This document shows, piece by piece, positions 57,026 to 64,000 of a stretch of DNA of 64,000 nt. A program made the translations under genes and the position numbers. The notes beneath the pieces are model-generated. The model did not search any database. It was not told the DNA's origin and saw nothing but the letters and a program-made list of their open reading frames with translations. The stretch spans positions 54,913-118,912 of the forward strand of contig CBDEWF010000128.1 in the NCBI GenBank assembly GCA_965243775.1. Direction: 5' to 3'. The DNA comes from Sansalvadorimonas sp965243775 (GTDB taxonomy: Bacteria; Pseudomonadota; Gammaproteobacteria; Pseudomonadales; Endozoicomonadaceae). Within the stretch, counting starts at the first letter, position 1; the number at the start of each line of letters is the position of its first letter.

Positions 57026-59623
57026 ATGATGGAAGAGCATTACCACCCTCATAAAATTGAGGAAGAGGCCCAGAAGTACTGGGCAGAGAATGACAGCTTC
57101 GCTGTCACCGAACAGGAAGGCAAAGAGAAATACTACTGCCTGTCCATGTTCCCATACCCCAGCGGCAAGCTGCATATGGGCCATGTGCGTAACTACACCA
57201 TCGGCGACGTGGTGTCCCGTTACCAGCGCATGCAGGGCAAGAATGTTATGCAGCCTATGGGCTGGGATGCTTTCGGCCTGCCTGCTGAAAACGCCGCGAT
57301 CAAGAACAAGACCGCTCCGGCACCCTGGACTTACCAGAACATCGAGTACATGAAAGGCCAGCTGAAGAAGCTGGGCTTTGGTTATGACTGGAACCGTGAG
57401 CTGGCCACCTGTACCCCGGAATACTACAAGTGGGAACAGTGGTTCTTCACCAAGCTGTACGAAAAGGGCCTGGTCTACAAGAAGATGAGCGCCGTTAACT
57501 GGTGCCCGAATGACCAGACTGTACTGGCTAACGAACAGGTTGAAGACGGCAAGTGCTGGCGCTGCGACACCATCGTTGAGCGCAAGCAGCTGGCACAGTG
57601 GTTTATCAAGATCACTGCCTATGCCGATGAGCTGCTGGCTGATCTGGACAAGCTGGACGAGTGGCCTGAGCAGGTTAAGGCCATGCAGCGCAACTGGATC
57701 GGTCGTTCCGAAGGTGTGGAAATGGCTTTCGGTGTTACAGGCTCTGACGAAGAGATCCGAATCTACACCACCCGTCCAGACACTCTGATGGGTGTGACTT
57801 ATGTCGCTCTGGCTGCAGAACATCCTTTGTGTAAGGCTGCTGCCGAGAACAACCCGGCTCTGGCTGCCTTTATCGAAGAGTGCAAGAGCAACACCACCTC
57901 CGAAGCCGATATGGCAACCATGGAGAAGAAAGGTGTTGATACCGGCATTAAGGCCATTCACCCGATTACCGGTGAAGAGGTTTCTGTCTGGGCTGCCAAC
58001 TTCGTACTGATGGATTTTGGTACCGGTGCGGTTATGTCTGTTCCTGGCCACGATCAGCGTGATTACGAGTTTGCCAAGGTTTATGGCCTGCCTCTCAAGC
58101 AGGTGATCAAGCCAGCCGGTGATGAAGAGTGTGACTTAAACAAGGAAGCTTTCACCGAAAAAGGTATTCTGCTGAACTCCGGTGAGTTCGACGGCCTGAA
58201 TTTTAAAGATGCTTTTGAAGCTATTGCCAGCAAGCTGATCAGCGAAGGCAAAGGCGAGAAGCAGGTTAACTACCGTCTGCGTGACTGGGGTGTTTCCCGT
58301 CAGCGTTACTGGGGTGCTCCAATCCCCATGCGCTACCTGGAAGACGGCACCGAGGTCACCGTACCTCTGGAAGATCTGCCGGTTCGTCTGCCGGAAGATG
58401 TGGAGATGGACGGTGTTCAGTCACCTATCAAGGCTGACAAAGAGTGGTGCAAGGTGACCCATAACGGTCAGCCTGCCACCCGGGAAACCGATACTTTCGA
58501 TACTTTTATGGAGTCCAGCTGGTACTACGCCCGCTACTGCTCTCCGAAGGCTGACCAGATGCTGGACCCGAAAACTGCTAACTACTGGCTGCCGGTTGAC
58601 CAGTATATTGGTGGTATCGAGCACGCTGTAATGCACCTGCTCTACTCCCGTTTCTTCCACAAACTGCTGCGTGATGCCGGGCTGGTGGATAGCGATGAGC
58701 CCTTCAAGAAGCTGCTGTGCCAGGGCATGGTGCTGGCTGATATCAACTACACCCTCGATGAAAAGGGCGTAAAGCATTACGTTGCGCCAGGTGATGTTGA
58801 ACAGCGTAAAGTAGAAAAGGATGGCAAAGAAGTTCTGGAATGGTTCCTGACCGGTACAGATACTCCTGTTGTTCACGCGGGTATGGGCAAAATGTCCAAG
58901 TCCAAGAACAACGGTATCGACCCTCAGGAGCTAATTAACGAATACGGTGCGGATACAGTTCGTCTGTACACCATGTTTGCTTCTCCTCCCACTCAGACCC
59001 TGGAATGGTCCGAGTCCGGTGTGGAAGGTGCCAACCGCTTCCTGCGTCGTTTCTGGAAGATGATTGCCAGCCACGTAGCGGAAACCTCTGAAGGTGTTCC
59101 TGCTCTGGATGCCAGCGCTCTGAACGATGCCCAGAAGGATCTGCGTCGCAAGACGCACGAGACTATCGCCAAGGTATCTGACGACTGTGATAAGCGTCTG
59201 ACCTTTAACACCGCGATTGCTGCGATCATGGAACTGACCAACGCGATTGGTAAATTCAAGGATTCTTCTGATCAAGGTAAAGCTGTTGCCCGTGAAGCTC
59301 TGGAAGCTGCCACTCTGCTTCTGGCTCCCATCGTTCCTCATACAGCTCACGTTATCTGGCATGAGCTGGGCCACGAAGATGCTGCCGTTAACGCTGGCTG
59401 GCCCAAGTTGGACGAGTCTGCGCTGGTGAAGTCTGCTATCACTCTGGTAGTTCAGGTCAACGGTAAGGTTCGTGCCAAGCTGGAAGTTCCTGTGGATGCA
59501 ACCAAGGATCAGATGGAGGAACTAGCCAAGGCTGATGCCAATGTGCAGAAGTTCACTGAGGGTAAGACAATCCGTAAGGTGATTGTTGTACCTGGCAAGC
59601 TGGTGAATATTGTAGCTAACTAA
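57026..59623 (+). CDS. leuS: Leucyl-tRNA synthetase
   Basis: An 865-aa class I aminoacyl-tRNA synthetase that charges tRNA-Leu. The catalytic HIGH motif is HMGH in PYPSGKLHMGHVRNYTIGD near residue 50, and KMSKS lies near 621 (GMGKMSKSKNNGIDPQE). The editing domain (YTTRPDTLMGVTYVAL) and zinc-type region WCPNDQTVLANEQVEDGKCW are present. The product is similar to E. coli LeuRS along its length. Codon use is biased as expected for a housekeeping gene. lptE and holA, often next to leuS, do not follow. Confidence 0.98.
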   Translation: MMEEHYHPHKIEEEAQKYWAENDSFAVTEQEGKEKYYCLSMFPYPSGKLHMGHVRNYTIGDVVSRYQRMQGKNVMQPMGWDAFGLPAENAAIKNKTAPAPWTYQNIEYMKGQLKKLGFGYDWNRELATCTPEYYKWEQWFFTKLYEKGLVYKKMSAVNWCPNDQTVLANEQVEDGKCWRCDTIVERKQLAQWFIKITAYADELLADLDKLDEWPEQVKAMQRNWIGRSEGVEMAFGVTGSDEEIRIYTTRPDTLMGVTYVALAAEHPLCKAAAENNPALAAFIEECKSNTTSEADMATMEKKGVDTGIKAIHPITGEEVSVWAANFVLMDFGTGAVMSVPGHDQRDYEFAKVYGLPLKQVIKPAGDEECDLNKEAFTEKGILLNSGEFDGLNFKDAFEAIASKLISEGKGEKQVNYRLRDWGVSRQRYWGAPIPMRYLEDGTEVTVPLEDLPVRLPEDVEMDGVQSPIKADKEWCKVTHNGQPATRETDTFDTFMESSWYYARYCSPKADQMLDPKTANYWLPVDQYIGGIEHAVMHLLYSRFFHKLLRDAGLVDSDEPFKKLLCQGMVLADINYTLDEKGVKHYVAPGDVEQRKVEKDGKEVLEWFLTGTDTPVVHAGMGKMSKSKNNGIDPQELINEYGADTVRLYTMFASPPTQTLEWSESGVEGANRFLRRFWKMIASHVAETSEGVPALDASALNDAQKDLRRKTHETIAKVSDDCDKRLTFNTAIAAIMELTNAIGKFKDSSDQGKAVAREALEAATLLLAPIVPHTAHVIWHELGHEDAAVNAGWPKLDESALVKSAITLVVQVNGKVRAKLEVPVDATKDQMEELAKADANVQKFTEGKTIRKVIVVPGKLVNIVAN

Positions 59624-59646
59624 GCTGGCACCATTATTATAGGGAA

Positions 59647-59671
59647 AGCCCCTGTTTTTATAACAGGGGCT
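59647..59671 (+). terminator. Terminator hairpin after leuS
   Basis: Perfect 10-bp stem AGCCCCTGTT / AACAGGGGCT with a 5-base loop, 23 bp after the leuS stop. T run on the plus strand is poor; the stem alone supports the call. Confidence 0.6.
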
Positions 59672-59795
59672 AATCGCTGGATAATACTGTCACTGTAACT
59701 CCACCATTTGGATTTTGATTCAATCGTAGAAAATCGCGTTCCAAGAGATTTATCACTTTTCCCTGATAGTAAACTGGGAGCTCTGTAATATCCCT

Positions 59796-60011
59796 TTAAC
59801 CAACTTTTTTGTAACAAAAATGATAGGATCTTGGTGAAGCGGCGACTTCATATACAGATATTTTATCTCCTACAGCTGCGCTTAACATATAAATCTTTGC
59901 TCCACGATAACGAGTACTCAAATAAGCCTCACCATCAAAACCTCTCTCGTTAGGGTAATCAACTGTTATATAGCAATCGCTTTTTGGGGAGGAAAGCCCG
60001 CGCATGTTCAT
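59796..60011 (-). CDS. Small hypothetical protein
   Basis: A 71-aa frame, unrecognised. Composition is protein-like (CYITVDYPNERGFDGEAYLS and AKIYMLSAAVGDKISVYEVA), with probable beta strands and a GGGTAAAAAT sequence before the ATG. No homologue comes to mind. It could equally be a remnant; the only support is composition and the 600-bp gap it fills between leuS and the 60220 gene. Confidence 0.35.
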   Translation of the reverse strand: MNMRGLSSPKSDCYITVDYPNERGFDGEAYLSTRYRGAKIYMLSAAVGDKISVYEVAASPRSYHFCYKKVG

Positions 60012-60219
60012 ATTTTTACCCTATGTTTGTCCCGTACATAGATTTTTACCTCTCTATTTTTACCGTTATTACATGACTATTGATTTCGTTAGTTCCAAGA
60101 GGTTTCAAACGAGGATGTTAGAGAGGCTTACTTAAAATATAATTACTGATTCAAATAAACTAATATTTACAGAGCTTGGTTCATGCTGATGCAATCAATA
60201 ATAAACACTGGAGGGAGCC

Positions 60220-61083
60220 ATGAAAATTCTGTCTTCAATAATAAATGCCTATACATATGTCAGGGTCAAGATCCAGGCTTCAAAAAGATTCTTTGGGCAC
60301 AAGGTTGATCAAGTTGAGGCCCGCTCAACTCAATGGCCACACATGAAGGCTGCACATGCAGTTAAAAAAATTATATGGAGGGTTATAAGAAAAAATGATT
60401 TTCCCTTCCATCCTGTTGATACAATTTTCAGAGAAAACCCTGTAAAGCTGCCTGTTCATATAGAAGAGCCGCTTATTGCTAAATTACAGTCCCCGGAAAG
60501 AGGGCTAAAATTTTCAGATGGTGTCCCCGGAGAGTTTAAAAGAGATGTATTTCGTCAGAGTACGTGTCTTTATGTTTCAGATAATGAAGGTAATCCTATG
60601 GAATATCTGGATTTCAAAAAGTATGACCAAGAGAAAAATACGAATAACAACAGTGAAGCTCTGCAAAAACAGGCAGTACAATTGTTGGCAAATTTTGCAG
60701 GGGGCCATCAGGGGGTCGTGAGAACGCTTTCTTCCATAGCCAATCAGGCATCCCAGGCTGACACTTTATTATCTTTAAATAATCTGGTGAGTGAGAAACT
60801 AAGAGAAGGCGAAAAAATCTTGTTTGGTGGAAATACATTTACTACCTTCAAAATTTCACGCCTTCCCGATGGAACCTATCAAGTAGATCAGGAATATGAT
60901 TTTCAGAGGGCTGATTTTTTCCTGCCGGGGGGAGAACCGCAGGAGATAGCAGGTGTATCCATCTTGGTGAAAGTGCGTACTCAAGTGGATTCAGAGGGAA
61001 AAGTTACGAATGTTGTCCCTGAAATACGAGGTGACTGGCCAGGCTTCAAGAGGGGCTTGGCAGCAGGTTCCACCCGGCAATAG
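60220..61083 (+). CDS. Orphan protein of unknown function
   Basis: A 287-aa protein I do not recognise. A strong GGAGGG ribosome site precedes the ATG. No cleavable signal peptide; the N-terminus is basic and amphipathic (IINAYTYVRVKIQASKRFFG). The middle has a helical run (SEALQKQAVQLLANFAGGHQ) and the C-terminal third looks like beta strands (TTFKISRLPDGTYQVDQEYD, GVSILVKVRTQVDSEGKV). It is A+T-rich relative to leuS, suggesting recent acquisition. Confidence 0.65.
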   Translation: MKILSSIINAYTYVRVKIQASKRFFGHKVDQVEARSTQWPHMKAAHAVKKIIWRVIRKNDFPFHPVDTIFRENPVKLPVHIEEPLIAKLQSPERGLKFSDGVPGEFKRDVFRQSTCLYVSDNEGNPMEYLDFKKYDQEKNTNNNSEALQKQAVQLLANFAGGHQGVVRTLSSIANQASQADTLLSLNNLVSEKLREGEKILFGGNTFTTFKISRLPDGTYQVDQEYDFQRADFFLPGGEPQEIAGVSILVKVRTQVDSEGKVTNVVPEIRGDWPGFKRGLAAGSTRQ

Positions 61084-61106
61084 CCATCTTATGCTTATGA
61101 ATTAAA

Positions 61107-61133
61107 GGCACCCGCATAAGTTATACAGGTGCC
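61107..61133. terminator. Hairpin between converging genes
   Basis: GGCACC and GGTGCC form a 6-bp stem with a 15-base loop, preceded by AAA and lying between the orphan gene and the ceramidase pseudogene. It may serve either direction. Confidence 0.35.
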
Positions 61134-61151
61134 GGGCTCATCAAATATAAA

Positions 61152-63201
61152 TTATTGAACCATGAACTCAGGGCTGGTTCCGGTAAATGCCTTGATTCTT
61201 CCGGTAAAGATAGTTTCTCTGTTTCCTTTATGAACGATTCGATATTTCCCAGCAGGTGTTTCCTGTGGAATCTGCCATTGAATAATTGCCTGGCTGGTGC
61301 CCCAGAAGCCGTCGATGCGCTTCCAGTTATATTTGGTAGCCCAGTCGTTATCAACAGCTACGGTTTTCCGGTTAGAGCCATCCCAGCGCTGAACTTTCAG
61401 GAAGGTATCGTTGATCCAGAGGTCATTACGGGGATGGCCTGTCCAGAACCGTACCTGCACTTCCTGTCCCGGAGCATAGGAGTCAAGAACCTCATCTGGT
61501 TCTACAACTTCACCAAATTCCTTGCCGACAGGTGTCTGATCATAGACCACACCAGTAGTAAAGTTGGCCTGGAAACCACTCAGGTCTCTTGGCTGGATCT
61601 CATCGGCTACCTGTGTGCCACTCACCATGGCTTTTGCCATGTCGGTAAATGTTTGCTTATAAGCTGGTAATGTCCAGGGGCCAAACATGGTAGAACCGCC
61701 CTCATAGTGCTGTTTGGCATACTCTTCCGGAGTTGTCACATAGCCCGCGTAGGCGTTGGAGAGGCCGGCAATCACTGCGTGCTCGACTTTACCATCCATC
61801 TCACTCAGGACAGTATTGCGAAGACGACGCCCAGACATAACCGTGAATTCACCAGGAACGGCCAGAATAGCAAACTGACCCAGGCGAAGGATGGAGGCTG
61901 GTAATACTTCTGGAACCCAGGGGTAAGGCAGTGCGCGGCCTACAGCCAGGAGAATAGTTTTAGGACGCTGGTACTCACGGTTCTCTTCTGTTGGGAAGAA
62001 AAAGACGGTTGAAGCGATTTGGGTAAGAGTATCAGGTTCAACCTGACCTTCATGCCATGGCCCCCCCACAGGAGAAGCATCTTCAGTACTACCGGCAGTA
62101 AAAGATGCACCCATAGCCGCTACAAGTCTGTCTCTCCCTGCCGTCCGCAGAATATTGGCCTGCAACTGTCTGATTGCTGTAATCACGGTAGGTAAAACGG
62201 TAATCAACGGAGCCTGTCAGCTGGGTCTGGCTGGTGGAGTAGAGTTCCCAGGTTTTATTAAACTGTCGTTCACCAAGAATACGGGTGTTTTCAAACTCAT
62301 CCTCTGTTGGTCCACAGCTATTGAGCCAGAGGTTGGAGGTTACATCACCATTGTTTCCCTGGGCAAAGGCAGCAACGAAACCATCATGTCCTTTGGAAGC
62401 CATCCTGGTTTCAAACAGATATTCAGCATAACCTTTGTTATCGGAAGATAGCAGAGTGTTGTCAATGCTCATGGAAGTTGGGTGAACCGAGAACCAGCTG
62501 ATAGCCCCTACAGGCTTGTTGCCCTGCATAAAGCGCAAAACCTTTACGTCTGGATCAATACTGGTCCCGTACTTTTCTCTTTCGCTTGCCGGATTGATTT
62601 CGTAAGCCTCAAGGCTGCGGTTGATACTGACATTGGTCAGCTCGCCCTTATTGTAATAGATACGTCCGGGAGCCAGAGAGTCGTGAGCCTCAGAGGTAGC
62701 AGCAACAATGCCATTAACCATCGCATCAAAGTTCTGCTCAATAAAACCACCAATGGTGAAGTTATAAAGTGTGTAGTGAGATTGTCCGCCAACAGCTGAG
62801 TGAGTATGCGTTGCTGACAGAACCACATTGTCGTCGGTATACAGATCTGGGTAGAGCTGCGTAAGTCTGGTCGTCACAGCCTACTTCACAGACTGGAACA
62901 GCTGGCCGGCATCAACATTGACAAAAACAACGCGCTTACCGCCCGGTTCGGCAACTATAAATGCGCGGGCATACTGTCGCATATGAGTGCCACTGCTTTT
63001 CTGTTCAGTGTCGGCGTAGCCCATCATGCCAATTTCAGCCGCCGCTCCGGTAATATCCCACTTACCTACACCTATCAAATAGTTATCAACACCTGAGGCA
63101 CTGGCCTGAGAAGTTATAAAAGCAGAGAGTAAGAAAAATGTTGAAAGTACACAGGGCTGTAATCGCCTGATTAAATATCTAAGCATTTTATTGATTACCA
63201 C
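61152..63201 (-). pseudogene. Neutral ceramidase, broken by a stop codon and a frameshift
   Basis: Three consecutive minus-strand frames (63201-62881, 62880-62121, then to 61152) together match Pseudomonas-type neutral ceramidase, an exported enzyme that splits ceramide into sphingosine and fatty acid. Seen: signal peptide (CVLSTFFLLSAFITSQASAS), VGKWDITGAAAEIGMMGYAD, zinc-binding ATHTHSAVGGQSHY and WFSVHPTSM, catalytic-Ser region LLSSDNKGYAEY, GSTEDASPVGG, and the C-terminal immunoglobulin-like domain (HPRNDLWINDTFLKVQRWDG). A TAG at 62883-62881 replaces a residue after LFQSVK, and one extra base at about 62121 shifts the frame just before AAMGASFTAGSTED. Active-site residues are intact, so loss is recent, unless the two lesions are sequencing errors. 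Confidence 0.92.
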
Positions 63202-63397
63202 TTGTTTATTGTTGTTGCCTGCGCTGTCAGTGTATTTTTCAGCAGAACGGGATTTCCCGGCATGGGGCAGTAAACCGCCCAGAGGCTTGTTGGTGAAGAG
63301 TAAAAGTTCTTGTATCCATAGGGCATAGCTCGTACAGGACTGTTTACAGTACCTGCTGTCTACAAGAGGATTCCTTTTTCATACTATTGAAAAAGAG

Positions 63398-64000
63398 ATG
63401 TACAACAGATGGCACTGGCTGGTTATGAAAAAAATAATAATCGTTTTGATGACGTTCCCTACCGTTTATCTGTTGATTGCATTGACTCTTGTTTTTCTTC
63501 CCATTGCGAGACAGATACCCATAGAGGGTCTGAATTTCGATGACCTTCCCAGGATTGCAGGCACTTTGGTCAGCAATATGCAGGAGAAGTTTTATACCGC
63601 CAGAGATGGCAGCCAGCTTTTTTACAGACACTTCCCGGGAAAAAAGGGTTTTAATCTGGTTCTGCTCCACGGCTCGGGTACAGATGGACGCTATCTTCTG
63701 CCCTTGGGAAAAGCACTGAATGATTCAGGTCTTTCCATTTATATTCCGGATTTGCGTGGTCATGGACGATCAAAGCTGTCACACCCGGGAGATGTTACCT
63801 ATGTCGGACAGCTTGAACATGATCTGGAAGACTTGAGAACGCAAATCCGGGACAACAGTCGTATGACCATGTTGGCAGGCCACTCATCTGGAGGTGGACT
63901 GGTAGTCAGGTATGGTGGTATCAGAAGAGGGATAGGGGAGTATGATGGTTATATTATGATGACGCCCTACCTTGGTTACCAGGCCCCCACTGTCAGGCCA
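63398..64000 (+). CDS. Alpha/beta hydrolase, lysophospholipase-like (partial)
   Basis: The N-terminal 201 codons of a serine hydrolase cut by the window end. A membrane or signal segment (LMTFPTVYLLIALTLVFLPI) is followed by the oxyanion region VLLHGSGTDGRYLLP, PDLRGHGRSKLS, and the nucleophile elbow LAGHSSGGGLVVRY. These are typical of monoglyceride-lipase/lysophospholipase-like enzymes. Starts at 63398 (ATG after AAAAAGAG) or at 63425 are both possible. It diverges from the ceramidase pseudogene, so the two lipid-active genes are neighbours. Confidence 0.8.
   Translation, partial: MYNRWHWLVMKKIIIVLMTFPTVYLLIALTLVFLPIARQIPIEGLNFDDLPRIAGTLVSNMQEKFYTARDGSQLFYRHFPGKKGFNLVLLHGSGTDGRYLLPLGKALNDSGLSIYIPDLRGHGRSKLSHPGDVTYVGQLEHDLEDLRTQIRDNSRMTMLAGHSSGGGLVVRYGGIRRGIGEYDGYIMMTPYLGYQAPTVRP

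Noticed and set aside
56993..58051. A 352-codon frame antisense to the start of leuS
   Set aside because: Shadow of a highly biased housekeeping gene.
59620..59817. A 65-codon minus-strand frame just after leuS
   Set aside because: It runs across the leuS terminator hairpin and has an unconvincing composition.

Overview
The window looks like a piece of chromosome from a marine, host-associated gammaproteobacterium, most likely Oceanospirillales and possibly Endozoicomonas-like. This placement is an inference. It rests on gammaproteobacterial LeuRS, TatD and YacL proteins, a polar-type flagellar locus (FleS/FleR, MotY), an Rnf complex tied to a giant 2-oxoacid:ferredoxin oxidoreductase, eukaryote-like or host-directed genes (a RING-finger protein, a neutral ceramidase, large secreted orphan proteins) and many small mobile elements. 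No tRNA, rRNA or CRISPR array was seen.

Layout. 1-1317: tail of an RluA-type pseudouridine synthase, a transglutaminase-like protein and yacL. 1339-10251 (minus strand): motY, fleS, fleR, fliE, F, G, H, I, J, mostly with overlapping start and stop codons. 10622-17477 (plus strand): fliM, N, O, P, Q, R, flhB, flhA. No fliK or fliL is present here, and FliM lacks its usual N-terminal CheY-binding motif.

17478-28930 is the most unusual part: a tandem array on the minus strand of four intact genes (626-666 aa) for one unrecognised family of exported proteins. Each has a signal peptide, a Pro/Ser-rich linker, a conserved helical-looking core and, in all four, a strongly acidic tail. Remnants of further copies are present, two displaced copies of the 3' end of flhA lie between the genes, and a 13-bp motif recurs upstream of every copy. 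The array is riddled with mobile DNA: an IS66 deletion derivative that has removed most of one copy, a complete ISL3-type element in the upstream region of another, and two MITE-like elements with clear 8-bp target duplications.

29488-40402 (plus strand): rnfB, a 1644-aa pyruvate (2-oxoacid):ferredoxin oxidoreductase, rnfC, D, G, E, A and a small Cys-rich membrane protein. Here the enzyme that reduces ferredoxin is encoded inside the operon for the ion-pumping ferredoxin:NAD oxidoreductase. A candidate Fur-type site lies upstream.

40417-46926: A+T-rich accessory genes: a 730-aa orphan, a RING-finger protein whose gene is split by a 92-bp insertion, and a TPR-like/coiled-coil protein that ends at a probable 1-base slip. 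47202-56712 holds mostly ordinary genes (two YbjQ-family proteins, M48 protease, YdcF-family protein, D-lactate dehydrogenase, HAD hydrolase, MarR regulator, exported MsrB, methyltransferase, TatD) plus two unassigned exported proteins. 57026-59623 is leuS. 60220-61083 is an orphan. 61152-63201 is a neutral ceramidase gene broken by one stop codon and one frameshift. The window ends inside an alpha/beta hydrolase gene.
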